A stretch of 64,000 nucleotides of DNA, from the NCBI RefSeq assembly GCF_025465935.1, contig NZ_JANLNV010000034.1, positions 1 through 64,000 on the forward strand. The letters are read 5' to 3'. Positions within the stretch are counted from its first letter, which is position 1. The number at the start of each line of letters is the position of its first letter. The stretch is from Pseudomonas sp. 7P_10.2_Bac1 (GTDB lineage: Bacteria > Pseudomonadota > Gammaproteobacteria > Pseudomonadales > Pseudomonadaceae). Under the pieces are notes generated by a model. It ran no database searches and was not told the origin of the DNA. It saw only the letters and a list, made by a program, of their open reading frames with translations. Positions 57,999-64,000 of the stretch are shown here, in pieces. The translations under genes and the position numbers were made by a program.

Positions 57999-59177
57999 TC
58001 AACCTAGGTTCTTGCCCAACAACGCGTGGTACAACTCGGTATCACCCAGTATCCCCACCACTTTCTGATTGTCGTGCAGCACCAGCTTGTTACCGGTCTG
58101 GTAGCGAATTTGTAGTGCATCACGCATGCCGATACTCGAGTCCACCAACGTGGGTCTGCGGTCCAGGCTGTCGACCGATTGCCCGCTGCGCCATTGCTGC
58201 AGATCTACCACCCCCGCGCCATTGCGCGCACCCTTGATGGTGTTGCCTTCGGCCAGGTCGATCCATGAATCATCCCCCGGATCGATGCACACCGAGCCAT
58301 TGATGCGTTTGCAGTTGTCCAGCGTGCGCATCAGGCTGCGCCCGCACAACACGTTCAGCGGGTTGGTATGCGCTACGAATGTGCGCACGTAGTCGTCTGC
58401 CGGGTTAAGCACGATTTCTTCGGGTTTGCTGTACTGGATGATCTTGCCGTCTTTCATGATCGCGATGCGGCTGCCCAGTTTCAGCGCTTCATCCAGGTCG
58501 TGACTGACGAACACGATGGTCTTGCTGAGCTTACGCTGCAGCTCCAGCAATTCGTCTTGCAGGCCCTGACGAATCAGTGGGTCAAGCGCCGAGAACGGTT
58601 CGTCCATCAGCAGAATATCGGCGTCCATCGCCAGTGCCCGCGCCAGGCCCACACGCTGTTGCATGCCGCCGCTCAACTCGTCGGGCTTTTTGTTGCGCCA
58701 CTGGCTCAGGCCCACCAGCTCGAGCTTTTCATCCACCAGCGCCTTGCGTTCTTTCTCGGGGCGGCCCTGCATTTCCAGGCCAAAGCTGATGTTCTCGCGC
58801 ACTGTCAGCCACGGCATCAGGGCGAACTTTTGAAACACCATGGCAATGCGCTTGGTGCGCATCATTTTCAGCTCGGCGGGGGTACAGGAGGCGATGTCGA
58901 TTTGCTTGCCTTCATGCTCCACAAACAACTGACCACGGCTCACCGTGTTCAACCCGTTGATGCAGCGCAGCAAGCTGGATTTGCCCGAGCCGGACAAGCC
59001 CATCAACACGCAGATCTCGCCTTTGTCGATGTCCAGGCTGGCCTTTTCGACGCCGACGATCTGCCCGGTCTTTTTCAAAATCTGATCCCGCGAGAGGCCT
59101 TCGTCCAGCAGCCTCAGCGCCTCACGCGGTTTTTTGGCGAAGATCACGTCAACCTTGTCGAAGCGAATAATACTCAT
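57999..59177 (-). CDS. choV: choline/betaine ABC transporter ATP-binding protein
   Basis: ProV/OpuAA-type ATPase of 392 residues. Walker A is GLSGSGKS (about 58-65), the signature LSGGMQQRVGLARALA (about 166), Walker B ILLMDEPFSALDP (about 187), and the switch His in VSHDLDEALKLGSR. A CBS-like C-terminal region (about 290-392) matches the regulatory tail of osmoprotectant ATPases. Its start overlaps the permease stop by 4 bp (ATGA). It is the last gene in choX-choW-choV. Confidence 0.94.
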   Translation of the reverse strand: MSIIRFDKVDVIFAKKPREALRLLDEGLSRDQILKKTGQIVGVEKASLDIDKGEICVLMGLSGSGKSSLLRCINGLNTVSRGQLFVEHEGKQIDIASCTPAELKMMRTKRIAMVFQKFALMPWLTVRENISFGLEMQGRPEKERKALVDEKLELVGLSQWRNKKPDELSGGMQQRVGLARALAMDADILLMDEPFSALDPLIRQGLQDELLELQRKLSKTIVFVSHDLDEALKLGSRIAIMKDGKIIQYSKPEEIVLNPADDYVRTFVAHTNPLNVLCGRSLMRTLDNCKRINGSVCIDPGDDSWIDLAEGNTIKGARNGAGVVDLQQWRSGQSVDSLDRRPTLVDSSIGMRDALQIRYQTGNKLVLHDNQKVVGILGDTELYHALLGKNLG

Positions 59178-60019
59178 GCGTCAGCTCCTTTCTTGGCGTC
59201 CGGCTGTTTGCAGATCCGGTCGAGCATGATCGCCAGCAACACAATCGCCAGCCCGGCTTCAAAGCCCAGCGCAATGTCGGCGGTGTTCAGCGCGTTGACC
59301 ACCGGTTTGCCCAGGCCGTCCGCACCCACCAGCGCGGCAATCACCACCATCGACAGCGACAGCATGATGCACTGGGTGATCCCGGCGGCGATGCTCGGCA
59401 TGGCGTGGGGCAGCTCGATACGGGTCAGTAATTGGCGGCGCGAACAACCAAAGGCCTTACCGGCATCCAGCAGTTCATGGGGCACGTCGCGAATGCCCAG
59501 GTAGGTCAGGCGGATCGGCGCGGCAATCGCAAACACCACGGTCGAAATCAGCCCCGGCACCACGCCCAGGCCAAACAGGGTCAGGGTAGGGATCAGGTAC
59601 ACAAACGTCGGCACGGTCTGCATCAAGTCCAGCACCGGGCGCATGCACGTATACACCGCGGGCTTGTGCGCGGCGACAATGCCCAGCGGCACGCCGATGA
59701 TCACGCACACAAACGTGGCAAACACCACCTGCGCGAGGGTTTCCATGGTCTCTTGCCAATAGCCCAGGTTGAGGATCAGCAGAAACGACAAAGCGACAAA
59801 GACCGTGAGCCCCCACTTGCGCTGAATCAGATGCGAAAACAAGGCCACCAGGCCGATAAAGGCGAACGGGTTGAACCAGGTCAGCGCGAACGTCACGCCG
59901 TGGATCATGGCTTCGAGCGTGCTCGCGATCATGTCGAAAATGTTGGCGCCATGTTGGGTCAGCCAGTCGACAAAATTGGCGATGTACTCACCCAACGGGA
60001 TTTTGTGATCTATCAGCAT
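59174..60019 (-). CDS. choW: choline/betaine ABC transporter permease
   Basis: Inner-membrane permease of 281 residues with six to seven helices in the ProW/ChoW family. The EAA-type loop AGKAFGCSRRQLLTRIELPHAMPSIAAGI (about 188-216) contacts the ATPase. The N-terminus MLIDHKIPLGEYIANFVDWL is characteristic of choline-type permeases. ATG 60019 was chosen; an in-frame TTG at 60040 is possible. Between choX (68 bp gap) and choV (4 bp overlap). Confidence 0.94.
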   Translation of the reverse strand: MLIDHKIPLGEYIANFVDWLTQHGANIFDMIASTLEAMIHGVTFALTWFNPFAFIGLVALFSHLIQRKWGLTVFVALSFLLILNLGYWQETMETLAQVVFATFVCVIIGVPLGIVAAHKPAVYTCMRPVLDLMQTVPTFVYLIPTLTLFGLGVVPGLISTVVFAIAAPIRLTYLGIRDVPHELLDAGKAFGCSRRQLLTRIELPHAMPSIAAGITQCIMLSLSMVVIAALVGADGLGKPVVNALNTADIALGFEAGLAIVLLAIMLDRICKQPDAKKGADA

Positions 60020-60087
60020 GGTAGTGACGTCCGCATGCAAGTGGAGTTAAAACGGAGCCGCAACGGCAAGCCGCCCGGCCTCCGCGA

Positions 60088-61035
60088 TTACTTCGCCAGG
60101 CTGGCCTTGACCGCCTCAAGACCCGGCTTGCCATCCACCGTGGTCACGCCCGCGAGCCAGGTGTCGAGCACCTGAGGGTTCTGTTTAAGCCAGGCTTTGG
60201 CAGCCACATCCGGCTTGATCTTGTCGTCCAGCACCTTGCCCATCAGGGTGCTTTCCATGTCCAGGGTAAACACCAGGTTCTTCAGCAACTGGCCCACGTT
60301 GGGGCATTCCTGTGTGTAGCCTTTGCGGGTGTTGGTGTAGATGGTGGCCTGGCCAAAATTGGGGCCGAAAAATTCATCGCCACCGGTGAGGTACTTCATC
60401 TTGAAGCGGGTGTTCATGGGGTGCGGTTCCCAACCCAGAAACACCACGTCGGTGCCGCGCCGTTGCGCACGGTCGACTTGCGACAACATCCCGGCTTCGC
60501 TCGACTCCACCACCTTGAAGCCTGCGTCCTTGAGGCCAAATGCGTTCTTGTCGATCATGCTTTGAATCGTGCGATTGCCGTCGTTGCCCGGCTCGATCCC
60601 GTAGATCTTGCCGTCCAGTTCTTTCTTGAATTTAGGCAGGTCGGAAAAGTCTTTCAGGCCTTTGTCATACAGCGCCTGCGGTACGGCGAGGGTGTACTTG
60701 GCGTTTTCCAGATTGGCGCGCACGGTGTCGACTGTTCCTGCGTCGCGGTAGGCCTTGATGTCGTTTTCCATGGTGGGCATCCAGTTACCCAAAAACACGT
60801 CCATGTTCTTGCCTTCAGCCAGCGACTTGTAGGTGACCGGCACCGAAATCATGGTGGTTCTGGTCTTGTAGCCCAGCGCATCCAGCACCGTGCTGGCGAC
60901 TGCAGTCGTGACTGCAATGTCGGTCCAGCCCACATCCGAAAAGTTGACGGTGCTGCACTGCGCGGGCTCTGCAGCCTGGGTGACGATTGGCAGACTCAGC
61001 AATGCAGCCAACAGCAAGGGGGAGGAATGTTTCAT
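60088..61035 (-). CDS. choX: choline/betaine ABC transporter substrate-binding protein
   Basis: Periplasmic binding protein of 315 residues with signal peptide MKHSSPLLLAALLSLPIVTQ ending at AA-EPA. The mature OpuAC-type fold shows NFSDVGWTDIAVTTAVASTVLDALGY (about 38-63), VFLGNWMPTMENDIKAYRD and the GWEPHPMNTRF aromatic segment (about 208-218), which forms the quaternary-amine cage. Start ATG 61035 gives the signal peptide; the frame extends to 61119 but without it. First gene of choXWV; its upstream region holds the triple direct repeat. Confidence 0.95.
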   Translation of the reverse strand: MKHSSPLLLAALLSLPIVTQAAEPAQCSTVNFSDVGWTDIAVTTAVASTVLDALGYKTRTTMISVPVTYKSLAEGKNMDVFLGNWMPTMENDIKAYRDAGTVDTVRANLENAKYTLAVPQALYDKGLKDFSDLPKFKKELDGKIYGIEPGNDGNRTIQSMIDKNAFGLKDAGFKVVESSEAGMLSQVDRAQRRGTDVVFLGWEPHPMNTRFKMKYLTGGDEFFGPNFGQATIYTNTRKGYTQECPNVGQLLKNLVFTLDMESTLMGKVLDDKIKPDVAAKAWLKQNPQVLDTWLAGVTTVDGKPGLEAVKASLAK

Positions 61036-61177
61036 TGAACGACTCCTGTGTGTCTGGGTGGCAGTTTTCGATCGAAAAGCCGCCCGTATCAGTCGCAGTT
61101 GGGTGATGCCGGCTGGCATCTGGCAATCGAGTCGAGACTGATCATGTAACAGCCAAAATCAAACGCCTACCGCCCGC

Positions 61178-61227
61178 GTCGCATCCAGTACAGGCAGGGT
61201 CGTATCTGATACCTGCGAGGTCGTATT
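61178..61227. promoter_or_regulatory. three 21-bp-spaced GTCGYATY direct repeats
   Basis: GTCGCATC (61178), GTCGTATC (61199) and GTCGTATT (61220) are each exactly 21 bp apart, two helical turns, between divergent choX and sdaA (the 343-bp gap 61036-61378). Preceding bases also agree in part (GCG or CAG before each). This arrangement suits an AraC-family activator such as GbdR, known to control choline-related genes, though the regulator is inferred. The rest of the gap shows nothing else clear. Confidence 0.55.
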
Positions 61228-61378
61228 TGGACGTTTCCACCCCAAAAACCGCACTTTTGGCCCGTCTGCACCGCATAAAACGGCGACGGCGCTGGCAGAC
61301 AATAGCGGGTCGTTGCTGGACGTTTTCAGGGGCTGAAAACCGACCATGATGCGAGCACTCATTACGAGGCTCGTCCCC

Positions 61379-62755
61379 ATGGCTATCAGCGTGTTTGACC
61401 TGTTCAAGATTGGTATTGGCCCTTCCAGCTCCCACACCGTGGGGCCCATGCGGGCGGCTGCACTGTTTGTGCAGGGGCTGCGCGAACGCGACCAACTGCA
61501 ACAGGTGCGACGCATTGAAGTGCAGCTTTACGGTTCACTGTCGGCCACTGGCATCGGCCATGGCAGCGACACAGCAGTGATCATGGGCTTGATGGGCGAG
61601 TGGCCAGACGCCATCGACCCGGCGCAGATTGCCCCGCGCATTGCAGCGCTGCACGACAGCCAGACACTGCTGCTCGATGGCTACCTGCCTATCCCCTTCG
61701 TGTGGGCCAGCGACATGCGCCTGCTCGACGAAAACCTGCCGTTCCACCCCAACGCCATGACTCTGGTGGCCGAGGCGCAAAACGGTGAACTGCATCGCGA
61801 CACGTACTACTCCGTGGGCGGTGGTTTTGTGGTGGATGCGGCGCAAGCGGCCAGTGGCGTCATGGACACCGACCGCACTCAACTGCCGTATGACTTTTGC
61901 AGCGCCGTCGAACTGCTCAACCTGTGCCGCGAACATCACTTGAGTGTGGCGGCCTTGATGATGGCCAACGAGCGTACCTGGCGCAGTGAAGATGAAATCC
62001 GCTGCGGTTTGCTGAAGCTCTGGCACGCCATGCAGTCGTGCGTCGAGCACGGCTTGAAACACGAAGGCATCCTGCCCGGCGGCCTCAATGTGCGGCGTCG
62101 GGCGGCGCGTTTGCATCGCAGTCTGCAAGAGCTGAACAAGCCCAATGTGATCGGCTCCACCCTCAGCGCCATGGAGTGGGTCAACCTGTTCGCTCTGGCG
62201 GTCAACGAAGAAAACGCCGCTGGCGGGCGTATGGTCACCGCGCCCACCAACGGTGCGGCGGGTATCATCCCGGCGGTATTGCACTACTTCATGAAATTCA
62301 GCGACGAGGTCAGCGAAGCCAACGTCGTCGACTACTTATTAAGCGCGGCGGCGATCGGCATTCTGTGCAAAAAGAACGCCTCCATTTCTGGCGCCGAAGT
62401 GGGCTGCCAGGGCGAGGTCGGTTCGGCCTGCGCCATGGCGGCGGCGGGGTTGGCGCAAATTCTCGGGGCCACGCCCGAGCAGTTGTGCAACGCCGCAGAA
62501 ATTGGTCTGGAACATAACCTGGGCCTCACCTGCGACCCGGTGGGCGGGCTGGTGCAAGTACCGTGTATCGAGCGCAATGCCATCGCCGCGGTCAAAGCCA
62601 TCAACGCCGCACAAATGGCCCTGCGCGGGGACGGCCAGCACTTCATCTCACTGGACCGGGTGATCCGCACCATGCGCGACACCGGCGCCGACATGCACGA
62701 CAAATACAAAGAAACCTCACGCGGCGGGTTGGCGGTGAGTGCGGTGGAGTGTTGA
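61379..62755 (+). CDS. sdaA: L-serine ammonia-lyase
   Basis: Iron-sulfur serine dehydratase of 458 residues, producing pyruvate and ammonia. Marks: FDLFKIGIGPSSSHTVGPM (about 5-23, substrate binding), and the cluster cysteines in CKKNASISGAEVGCQGEVGSACA (about 330-352), GLTCDPVGGLVQVPCIERNA (about 383-402). ATG 61379 is chosen over 61346 from the family start MAISVFDLFKIG. It is the final step in the choline-betaine-sarcosine-serine route and lies next to the choline genes, which suggests co-regulation through the shared upstream repeats. Confidence 0.95.
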   Translation: MAISVFDLFKIGIGPSSSHTVGPMRAAALFVQGLRERDQLQQVRRIEVQLYGSLSATGIGHGSDTAVIMGLMGEWPDAIDPAQIAPRIAALHDSQTLLLDGYLPIPFVWASDMRLLDENLPFHPNAMTLVAEAQNGELHRDTYYSVGGGFVVDAAQAASGVMDTDRTQLPYDFCSAVELLNLCREHHLSVAALMMANERTWRSEDEIRCGLLKLWHAMQSCVEHGLKHEGILPGGLNVRRRAARLHRSLQELNKPNVIGSTLSAMEWVNLFALAVNEENAAGGRMVTAPTNGAAGIIPAVLHYFMKFSDEVSEANVVDYLLSAAAIGILCKKNASISGAEVGCQGEVGSACAMAAAGLAQILGATPEQLCNAAEIGLEHNLGLTCDPVGGLVQVPCIERNAIAAVKAINAAQMALRGDGQHFISLDRVIRTMRDTGADMHDKYKETSRGGLAVSAVEC

Positions 62756-62814
62756 GGAATGTAGGAGTGGTCGACTCAAATTGACGCGCCAGCTTGCACT
62801 CAGGCGCGTGCCGC

Positions 62815-63162
62815 TTAGTGCGTGACCAGACGGTCCAGCGATGTATCGACATAGCTCTTGGCCAGCTCCGCCAAGTGCCCGATGGACAGCACCACATCGC
62901 GCTGATTGCCGCTCAAACCATTCCCCGCCTCACTCGCCGAAGCAACCATACAGCGCAACAAGTCTGACGCCTGGGCCAAAGCCGCTTCTAAATTGACGCT
63001 GCCGGGTATGGCATACATGGCCTGATCCATGTGCCGTGGAGGCTTATGGTTGTGCAGGTAGTAATCAAGGGCGCGATCGGCCGCCGCACGGTCCAGTAAC
63101 TGTGACGTGCGCTCAACGGCATCGGGGGATGTGACAGGTGGATCGGGTGTCAGTTTTTTCAT
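62815..63162 (-). CDS. DUF6124 family small protein
   Basis: Protein of 115 residues, function unknown. MKKLTPDPPVTSP precedes LLDRAAADRALDYYLH (about 22-37), LEAALAQASDLLRCM (about 57-71) and the C-terminal VDTSLDRLVTH. It is a clear paralogue of the protein at 24105-24491 (same LLDRAAADRALD and ASDLLR segments). Start ATG 63162, with GGAGCTGTAACC upstream. Convergent with sdaA. Expression is unknown; the family is common and often present in multiple copies in Pseudomonas. Confidence 0.82.
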   Translation of the reverse strand: MKKLTPDPPVTSPDAVERTSQLLDRAAADRALDYYLHNHKPPRHMDQAMYAIPGSVNLEAALAQASDLLRCMVASASEAGNGLSGNQRDVVLSIGHLAELAKSYVDTSLDRLVTH

Positions 63163-63310
63163 GGTTACAGCTCCAACCTCGTTAAGGGAACTGACACCTG
63201 CCGCTACTAAACGAGTGGGTGGCAGCCGTACGCAGGTTAGTAGACCGGTGAGCTTGGAAACCGGCGCACCCTAAGGTGCCCTGCGCACGGCCACCATAAA
63301 GTTGCGGCCG

Positions 63311-63340
63311 AAAAAAAGCGCCTCACTCAGGTGGCGCCTT
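63311..63340 (-). terminator. terminator-like hairpin on the minus strand
   Basis: On the minus strand GGCGCCACCTGAGTGAGGCG forms an imperfect stem of about 7 bp (one bulge) followed by a run of seven T. There is no obvious gene to the right on that strand, so it may be the remnant of a lost gene. Confidence 0.45.
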
Positions 63341-63522
63341 GCGCCTTGCTCACAAACTGGGCTACTAAACCCGACCGCTGTTTTTTGCAGCGATGGCCGA
63401 GACTATGCCCCGAATGGAGTGGGCGCAAGCGAACGGGATTTTCTCGGAAGTGTCCTTGGATTGAAAGCGAAACGTCGTACGAAATGGCTGATTTTCCGGC
63501 GCCAACACGCATGCGTTGAGCC

Positions 63523-63590
63523 TGTAGGAGCGAGCTTGCCTCGCGATCTTTCAACGATCAAAAGATCGCGAGGAAAGCTCGCTCCTACAG
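63523..63590. repeat. REPIN-like inverted repeat, copy 17
   Basis: Nearly perfect copy upstream of the Rhs gene, about 90 bp before its ATG. TGTAGGAGCGAGCTTGCCTC on the left and GATCGCGAGGAAAGCTCGCT on the right; one of the best preserved centres (GATC-TTTCAACGATCAAAA-GATC). Confidence 0.9.
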
Positions 63591-63678
63591 GGCTGTACCT
63601 AGCAGATCTGTCAGTAGGCAGTTGCTCCGTGCCGGTGCAAGCTGAGCGCAAATCCCTGCACACGACGAGCGTTCACAC

Positions 63679-64000
63679 ATGGCCACAGCCATCTATACCT
63701 ACGACCCGCTGGATCGCTTGGTCCAGACGGCGGGTATTCGGCGCTTTTACAACAGCTCGCGCATGACTACCGAAATTGAGGGCGCTGTGCAGCGCAGTGT
63801 GTTTCAGGCGGGCGAGCACGTGTTGGCCGAGGGCGGGGCGGGTGGCAGCAACCTGCTGGCCACCGACCTGCAACGTTCGGTGTTGCACACGGTTAACCCC
63901 GATAAAATCCAACCCATTGCTTACAGCGTGTATGGCCATCGCTCGGCTGACAGTGGCGTGGCCAGTGTGCTGGGTTTTAATGGCGAACGGGCTGATCCGG
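63679..64000 (+). CDS. RHS repeat-associated core domain protein, cut by window end
   Basis: Open frame of at least 107 codons from ATG 63679 with no stop before the edge. It begins MATAIYTYDPLDRLVQTAGI and has RFYNSSRMTTEIEGAVQRSVFQ, LLATDLQRSVLHTV, and YSVYGHRSADSGVASVLGFNGE, which matches the N-terminus of the short orphan Rhs-core proteins of Pseudomonas; these normally end in a variable toxin or effector domain after the core. The toxin part, and any immunity gene, would lie past the window. Because it has no large N-terminal Rhs region, it belongs to the small class. The weak ribosome binding site (CGAGCG) is a slight doubt. Confidence 0.85.
   Translation, partial: MATAIYTYDPLDRLVQTAGIRRFYNSSRMTTEIEGAVQRSVFQAGEHVLAEGGAGGSNLLATDLQRSVLHTVNPDKIQPIAYSVYGHRSADSGVASVLGFNGERADP

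Larger units (their letters stand above)
63163..63678. other. intergenic region before the Rhs gene
   Basis: This 516-bp stretch has no convincing gene. It contains a minus-strand terminator-like hairpin at 63311-63340, a REPIN-like element at 63523-63590 and otherwise non-repetitive sequence with TCGTACGAAATGGCTGATT-type content. The Rhs promoter is presumably within it but cannot be pinned down. Confidence 0.5.

Overview
The window is a chromosomal stretch of a Pseudomonas, most like the fluorescens/fragi-type environmental lineages; I cannot name the species from sequence alone. This rests on gene content and order: ArsR/methyltransferase regulator-metK facing tkt-epd-pgk-lipoprotein-fba as in P. 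aeruginosa PA0546-PA0555, a dguRABC-type D-glutamate locus, a betIBA/betT/choXWV choline locus, an S-adenosylhomocysteine (SAH) riboswitch before ahcY, and many Pseudomonas REP-type intergenic palindromes. Nearly all of it is dense, housekeeping-like coding sequence. No rRNA, tRNA, CRISPR array, insertion sequence or prophage was seen.

Layout. 0-2.6 kb: hemolysin-III-type membrane protein, formate/nitrite-transporter-family protein, hotdog thioesterase. 2.6-5.3 kb: promoter, SAH riboswitch, ahcY and metF (methyl cycle). 5.3-8.1 kb: RNA helicase rhlE, then a non-coding array of five 88-bp tandem repeats. 8.1-11.8 kb: yceI with cytochrome b561, bioA, rsmE. 11.8-17.3 kb: a GlxA-type regulator divergent from an HD-domain protein, then dguCBA divergent from dguR. 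17.5-24.5 kb: a two-gene PQQ dehydrogenase (catalytic subunit plus separate membrane anchor), Na+/H+ antiporter, MFS and DMT exporters, MAPEG protein and a small DUF6124-like protein. 24.5-27.1 kb: an AT-rich insertion-like segment with an HTH/S24-like regulator overlapping a YhhQ/VUT-family queuosine-precursor transporter, facing a queC without other queuosine genes. 27.3-31.3 kb: mltA, cytochrome c', a DUF1090 protein, ligB. 31.4-40 kb: metK, ArsR-methyltransferase, tkt, epd, pgk, lipoprotein, fba. 40-51.3 kb: DUF6124-like protein, YgjP-type metalloprotein, a winged-helix protein, GNAT acetyltransferase, YccS, YhiN, dbpA, a DHA2 exporter and a TldE/TldD pair. 51.5-62.8 kb: choline locus betA-betB-betI, betT, choXWV, and sdaA. 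62.8-64 kb: another DUF6124 protein and the start of an Rhs core protein running off the window.

How it fits together. Methyl-cycle control appears twice with different means: an RNA switch on ahcY, and an ArsR-family regulator carrying a SAM-methyltransferase domain upstream of metK with a perfect 10+10 palindrome at its promoter. Choline is imported by BetT and ChoXWV, oxidised by BetA and BetB to glycine betaine, and the eventual serine can be deaminated by SdaA. A TetR-type palindrome lies upstream of betI, a second inverted structure upstream of betT, and three GTCGYATY direct repeats at exactly 21-bp spacing lie between choX and sdaA.

The most distinctive things are the queuosine-related segment, the 88-bp tandem array, the roughly 17 copies of one REPIN-like hairpin family found only between genes, and the regulatory repeats just listed. 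No function here needs a wholly new system to explain it; the regulator/transporter/queC segment is the best candidate for something not well described.
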